Shown here piece after piece: positions 56,743 to 64,000 of a stretch of 64,000 bases of DNA (within the stretch, counting starts at the first letter, position 1; each line of letters begins with the position of its first letter). The stretch lies in NCBI RefSeq assembly GCF_900105515.1, contig NZ_FNSY01000001.1, positions 1,922,001-1,986,000 of the forward strand, read 5' to 3'. This DNA comes from Streptomyces sp. 2131.1 (GTDB lineage: Bacteria > Actinomycetota > Actinomycetes > Streptomycetales > Streptomycetaceae). The notes below the pieces were generated by a model. That model searched no databases. It saw only the letters and a program-made list of their open reading frames with translations, and was not told the origin of the DNA. The translations under genes were made by a program, and so were the position numbers.

Positions 56743-57342
56743 TCAGCCCTCGGTGCCGCCCTCCGTCGGCCGGCCCTCCAGGGCCACCTTGAGCCCGTCC
56801 ATCAGGTCCTGGGCGGACGGCGCGGAATCGGGGTCCATCATCCACTGGACCATGACCCCGGCGAGCAGCGCCTGGCAGAAGAGACCGGCCACCCGGGCCC
56901 GCTCGGGGTCGGTTTCGGGGTCGATACCGAGCATGTTCTCGGCGAGCCCGTCACGGCCCTCGCGCTGCGGGCCGACGAGGGCCTTCTGCAGTTCGGGGTC
57001 GGAGTGGATCCGGGAGACGACCTCCATCTGGAGCTGCCAGACCGCCCGGCTCTGTTCGAAGCTCCCGATCACACGCTCCCAGGCGACCCGGAACTGGTCG
57101 AGCGGCGCGGCGGCCTTCGACTCCGGCTCCCCCTCGGCTTCCTTGGTCGCGACATCGCCCCACTCCTCCGTCAGCCTGAGGAAGGCGAGGTTGAGCAGCG
57201 CCTCCTTGGAGCCGTAGTGGTAGCCGATGGAGGCGAGGTTGGTGCCCGACGCGGCCACGATGTCACGCGCCGTGGTGCGCGCGTACCCCTTCTCCAGCAG
57301 GCAGCGCTTGGCGCCTTCGAGCAGATCCTCACGATGTCCCAT
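56743..57342 (-). CDS. TetR/AcrR family transcriptional regulator
   Basis: A 199-residue repressor with the TetR N-terminal helix-turn-helix (TTARDIVAASGTNLASIGYHYGSKEALL) and a C-terminal ligand domain. No transporter or enzyme gene is divergent from it; the nearest genes are PucR (convergent, 12 bases apart) and serA on the same strand. Its target is unknown. Confidence 0.92.
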   Translation of the reverse strand: MGHREDLLEGAKRCLLEKGYARTTARDIVAASGTNLASIGYHYGSKEALLNLAFLRLTEEWGDVATKEAEGEPESKAAAPLDQFRVAWERVIGSFEQSRAVWQLQMEVVSRIHSDPELQKALVGPQREGRDGLAENMLGIDPETDPERARVAGLFCQALLAGVMVQWMMDPDSAPSAQDLMDGLKVALEGRPTEGGTEG

Positions 57343-57377
57343 GACAGCAGCGTACCCGGCATGCAGACGTTTGTGTA

Positions 57378-57389
57378 AGACACATGTCT
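57378..57389. promoter_or_regulatory. candidate TetR operator AGACACATGTCT
   Basis: AGACA and TGTCT arms with two bases between, 36 bases upstream of the TetR start. TGTGT-AAG-ACACA (57372-57384) overlaps it. The same arms form the palindrome upstream of the PucR gene. Confidence 0.55.
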
Positions 57390-57442
57390 ACATACCGGGT
57401 ACGGACGGGACCCGTGGGACCCGTGAGGTTCGGCCGGTGAGG

Positions 57443-59035
57443 TCAGTCGGTGAGGTTCACCGTACGGGCCGAGGCGGCGCCGATCTCCGAGGAGATCTCG
57501 GCCAGCACGGCCACCGGGACGTCGTCGTCGACGGTGAGGACGACCAGCGCCTCGCCGCCCACGTCGGCGCGGGAGACCTGCATGCCCGCGATGTTCAGAC
57601 CGGCCTCGCCGAGGATCCGGCCGACCGTGCCGACGACGCCGGGGCGGTCCTCGTAGCGCAGCACGATCATGTGGTCGGCGAGAGCCAGGTCCACGTCGTG
57701 CTCGCCGATCGCGACGATCTTCTGGAGGTGCTTGGGGCCGGCCAGCGTGCCGGAGACCGCGACCTCCTGGCCGTCGGAGAGCGTGCCCCGGACGGTGACC
57801 ACGTTGCGGTGCTCGGGCGACTCGGAGCTGGTGGTGAGGCGTACCTCGACACCGCGCTCCTGCGCGAACAGCGGGGCGTTCACATAGGAGACCGTCTCGT
57901 CGACGACGTCCTCGAACACGCCCTTGAGTGCGGAGAGTTCGAGCACCTTGACGTCGTGCTGGGTGATCTCGCCGTACACCTCGACGTCGAGGCGGGCGGC
58001 GACCTCGCCGGCCAGCGCGGTGAAGATCCGGCCCAGCTTCTCGGCGAGCGGCAGCCCGGGGCGCACGTCCTCGGCGATGACGCCGCCCTGGACGTTGACC
58101 GCGTCGGGGACGAGCTCACCGGCGAGCGCGAGGCGCACGGACTTGGCGACCGCGATGCCCGCCTTCTCCTGGGCCTCGTCGGTGGAGGCGCCGAGGTGCG
58201 GGGTGCAGACGACCTGGTCGAACTGGAAGAGCGGGGAGTCCGTGCAGGGCTCCTTCGCGTACACGTCGAGGCCGGCGCCGGCGACGCGGCCCTCCTTGAG
58301 CGCGGAGGCGAGCGCCTCCTCGTCGACGATGCCGCCGCGCGCGGCGTTGACGATGCGCACGGTGGGCTTCACCTTGTGCAGTGCCTCGTCACCGATGAGG
58401 CCCAGCGTCTCCGGGGTCTTCGGGAGGTGCACGGTGATGAAGTCGGAGACCTCGAGCAGCTCGTCCAGCGAGAGGAGCTTGACGCCCATCTGCGCGGCAC
58501 GCGCGGGCTGCACATAGGGGTCGTACGCGACGATCTTCATGCCGAAGGCGGACATCCGCTGGGCGACCAGGACGCCGATGCGGCCGAGGCCGACGACGCC
58601 GAGGGTCTTCTCGCTCAGCTCGACGCCGGTGTACTTCGAGCGCTTCCACTCGCCGTTCTTCAGCGCGGTGTTGGCCTGCGGGATGTGGCGCGCGGTGGCC
58701 ACGAGCAGACCGCAGGCCAGCTCGGCGGCGGTGACGATGTTGGAGGTCGGGGCGTTCACGACCATCACGCCGGCCTTGGTGGCGGCGGAGACGTCGACGT
58801 TGTCCAGACCGACGCCCGCGCGGGCGACGACCTTCAGCTTCTTCGCGGCGGCGATGGCCTCGGCGTCGACCTTGGTGGCGGAGCGCACCAGGATGGCGTC
58901 GACATCGGCGATGGCGGGGAGGAGCTCGGCGCGGTCCGCGCCGTTGCAGTGCCGGATCTCGAAGTCCGGGCCCAGGGCGTCCACCGTGGCGGGCGACAGC
59001 TCTTCAGCGATGAGTACGACAGGTTTCGAGCTCAC
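57443..59035 (-). CDS. serA: D-3-phosphoglycerate dehydrogenase
   Basis: A 530-residue long-type SerA: substrate and NAD domains (GVVGLGRIGVLVAQR; RGGIVDEEAL; HLGASTDEAQEKAG), then an intervening regulatory domain and a C-terminal ACT domain (RYEDRPGVVGTVGRILGEAG). It starts serine synthesis from 3-phosphoglycerate and is feedback-inhibited by serine through the ACT domain. The start is GTG 59035 with GAGGA 6 bases upstream. It lies downstream of ilvC but after a terminator hairpin. Confidence 0.97.
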   Translation of the reverse strand: MSSKPVVLIAEELSPATVDALGPDFEIRHCNGADRAELLPAIADVDAILVRSATKVDAEAIAAAKKLKVVARAGVGLDNVDVSAATKAGVMVVNAPTSNIVTAAELACGLLVATARHIPQANTALKNGEWKRSKYTGVELSEKTLGVVGLGRIGVLVAQRMSAFGMKIVAYDPYVQPARAAQMGVKLLSLDELLEVSDFITVHLPKTPETLGLIGDEALHKVKPTVRIVNAARGGIVDEEALASALKEGRVAGAGLDVYAKEPCTDSPLFQFDQVVCTPHLGASTDEAQEKAGIAVAKSVRLALAGELVPDAVNVQGGVIAEDVRPGLPLAEKLGRIFTALAGEVAARLDVEVYGEITQHDVKVLELSALKGVFEDVVDETVSYVNAPLFAQERGVEVRLTTSSESPEHRNVVTVRGTLSDGQEVAVSGTLAGPKHLQKIVAIGEHDVDLALADHMIVLRYEDRPGVVGTVGRILGEAGLNIAGMQVSRADVGGEALVVLTVDDDVPVAVLAEISSEIGAASARTVNLTD

Positions 59036-59277
59036 GTGAGTCCTCACAGATCCAGTGCGGACGGCCGTCCCGACGGCCGCAGGCGTGGAGGGGCTTGCCG
59101 CGTGGAAGACGCACGACACTGTGGGCCTGACGCGTGTATGTGGAGCAGTGTAGTCATGCGCGGGAGCACGTTCGGCGCCCCCGGGAAAGGATCACCCACA
59201 CGAGGCCGGGCAGCTTGTACACACGTACGACGCCGCCTCTTCCAGCGGTGCGTGGATGCCGGGGGCGGGCCGTGACC

Positions 59278-59297
59278 CACCCCCGGCACCGGGGGTG
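59278..59297 (-). terminator. hairpin terminator directly after ilvC
   Basis: An 8-base stem (59278-59285 with 59290-59297) and 4-base loop touching the ilvC stop codon. Confidence 0.6.
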
Positions 59298-62814
<3,517 letters not shown>

Positions 62815-62876
62815 TCTCTTCTCGAAGCTGAGGTTTTTGCGAGTGTTTTACGACGTTTTGCCTGGTCCGGTGCAAC

Positions 62877-62910
62877 AAAAAACCCCTCGTGCCGTGAGGC
62901 AAGCGAGGGG
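62877..62910 (-). terminator. Rho-independent terminator of the ilvB attenuator
   Basis: On the minus strand CCCCTCG (62904-62910) pairs with CGAGGGG (62883-62889), with an inner TGCC/GGCA stem, followed by six T. It lies between the leader peptide and ilvB. Confidence 0.85.
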
Positions 62911-62954
62911 AGCGCGCCGGTGCGGTCCGCAGAGTGTCATGGAGTGACCCTGCT

Positions 62955-62996
62955 TCAGCCGACGCGCTTTCCAAGTACGAGAATTCGGGTGCGCAT
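62955..62996 (-). CDS. ilvB leader peptide MRTRILVLGKRVG
   Basis: A 13-residue ORF with four consecutive branched-chain residues Ile-Leu-Val-Leu, encoded by ATT, CTC, GTA and CTT, mostly rare codons here. This is the expected leader of ribosome-mediated attenuation. GGAGAGAGG lies 10 bases upstream, but transcription may also start near the ATG. Confidence 0.85.
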   Translation of the reverse strand: MRTRILVLGKRVG

Positions 62997-63003
62997 GGCA
63001 TTG

Positions 63004-63033
63004 ACCCTCTCTCCGACGCACGCGGGGTGTCAA
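63004..63033 (-). promoter_or_regulatory. ilvB promoter (TTGACA-N18-GAGGGT)
   Basis: A perfect -35 TTGACA (63028-63033) and -10 GAGGGT (63004-63009). The start of transcription would fall at or next to the leader ATG at 62996, so the leader may be leaderless. The -35 overlaps the stop end of the next gene. Confidence 0.6.
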
Positions 63034-64000
63034 GTGGGTGGGACGGGTGTCTCACCATGTGAACCCGTCAGCGACGGGATCGAGCCGCCCGCCAGGACGG
63101 GCTGTGCGGGCACCCCGCCGGGCACCGGAAACGTACCGCGGGCCAGGGCGCGGCGCAGGCGGTATTCGTCGAGAGGTCCGGAAAAGGCCGCGCCCTGGCC
63201 GTGCGTACACCCCATGGCGCGCAGGGCGAGGACCTGTTCCGGGACGTCGACGCCGTCCGCCACGGACTGCATGCCGAGGTCGCAGGCGATCCGCAGCAGC
63301 CCGCTGGTGATCTTGTGCAGCCGGGCCGACTCCACGACGCCCTCCACCAGGCCCCGGTCCAGCTTGAGCACGTCGATGGGGAGCCGGCGCAGGGCGTTGA
63401 TCGCCGCATACCCGCTGCCGAAGCCGTCGAGGGCGATCCGCACCCCGAGGCGGCGCAGGGCGGCCAGGCGCTGTTCCAGCTCCTCGAAGGAGACCCGGGG
63501 ATCGCTGTCCGCGACCTCGATCATCAGCGCCCCCGACGGCAGCCCGTACCGCGTGAGCAGCGCCTCGACGGAGCCGGCCGGGAAGCCCCGGTCGAGCAGC
63601 CTGCGGGCCGGGAGGCGGACCGCCACCGGGACGGGGTGGCCGGACCCGGCCCGGTCGGCGGCCTGCTCGACGGCCTCCTCCAGGAGCCAGCGGCCGAGCT
63701 CGGCGGTGCGGTCGCTGTCCTCGGCGATCCGGAGGAACTCGGCGGGCGTGAAGAGGATGCCCTGGGCGGATCGCCAGCGGGCCTGGGCGGCGACGGCCGC
63801 GACCGTGCCGGTGGCCAGGTGGACGACGGGCTGGTGGAGCAGCGTGAACTCGCCGTCGCGCAGGGCGCCGCGCAGCCGGGTCGCCAGCTCGGAGCGGCGC
63901 ACCACGTCGGCCTGCATCTGGGGGGCGTACAGCTCGACGCGGTTCTTGCCGCCGGCCTTGGCGCGGTACATCGCGAGGTCCGCGTTGCGCATGAGGTCGT
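63030..64000 (-). CDS. GGDEF-EAL family protein with degenerate EAL domain (partial, N-terminus beyond the window)
   Basis: The visible part starts in the end of a GGDEF domain (DLMRNADLAMYRAK) followed by an EAL domain of about 250 residues. The EAL catalytic set is eroded: EALxRW is AQARW, the Asn of VNLS is Arg (VRLPAR), DDFGTG is DGFGSG, and EGVE is DGVD; KLD and the late Gln remain. It probably binds c-di-GMP or a partner rather than cutting it. The tail of about 40 residues after the EAL domain is proline- and glycine-rich. Confidence 0.85.
   Translation of the reverse strand, partial: DLMRNADLAMYRAKAGGKNRVELYAPQMQADVVRRSELATRLRGALRDGEFTLLHQPVVHLATGTVAAVAAQARWRSAQGILFTPAEFLRIAEDSDRTAELGRWLLEEAVEQAADRAGSGHPVPVAVRLPARRLLDRGFPAGSVEALLTRYGLPSGALMIEVADSDPRVSFEELEQRLAALRRLGVRIALDGFGSGYAAINALRRLPIDVLKLDRGLVEGVVESARLHKITSGLLRIACDLGMQSVADGVDVPEQVLALRAMGCTHGQGAAFSGPLDEYRLRRALARGTFPVPGGVPAQPVLAGGSIPSLTGSHGETPVPPT

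Overview
This 64 kb window is almost certainly a Streptomyces chromosome segment. The GC content is very high with strong third-position G/C bias. Twin-arginine and lipoprotein export signals are abundant, many adjacent genes overlap by 4 bases, and several gene pairs are typical of streptomycetes: oligopeptide-type ABC operons beside ROK or LacI regulators, the HATPase/DUF397 pairing, and ilvBNC with serA. The species cannot be named from sequence alone. I saw no rRNA, tRNA, CRISPR array, prophage or insertion sequence.

Left part (1-18 kb): a trypsin-like protease cut by the window edge; a secreted GH101 enzyme divergent from a Tat-exported GH64 beta-1,3-glucanase, with a LacI-type palindrome between them; an oligopeptide-type ABC transporter operon ending in a ROK kinase, divergent from a ROK regulator, M81 metallopeptidase and CutC operon; a small secreted M15-like protein; and a YceI protein.

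Middle-left (18-30 kb): a DinB-type protein, a flavoprotein-methyltransferase fusion, a lipoprotein and an intact YefM/YoeB-type toxin-antitoxin pair. Then comes a short zone of gene decay (21.7-23.4 kb) holding GNAT, HATPase, DUF397 and methyltransferase remnants. After it come a nitroreductase, a GH25 muramidase plus GH3 glycosidase operon with a DasR-like site upstream, a secreted adenosine deaminase-like protein, and a TPM-type membrane protein with a glycine-rich tail.

Centre (29.7-43.3 kb): a coherent beta-glucan utilisation locus on the minus strand. It consists of a LacI regulator, a solute-binding lipoprotein, two ATPases, two permeases, GH1, GH16 with two discoidin-like domains, and a large GH3. 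The transporter belongs to the peptide/nickel family, but its neighbours indicate that it imports beta-glucan oligosaccharides.

Right part (43.5-64 kb): branched-chain amino acid and proline metabolism. cimA, ilvE and leuB lie together; cimA is preceded by an 11-codon ORF with two consecutive ATT (Ile) codons and a Rho-independent hairpin, so it is probably attenuated. Next come a purple acid phosphatase, a 43-residue protein, a three-gene translationally coupled phospholipid cassette with altered catalytic motifs, proline dehydrogenase plus pruA with a divergent PucR regulator, a TetR regulator, serA, and ilvB-ilvN-ilvC. ilvB is preceded by a leader peptide (Ile-Leu-Val-Leu) and terminator. 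The window ends inside a protein with a degenerate EAL domain.
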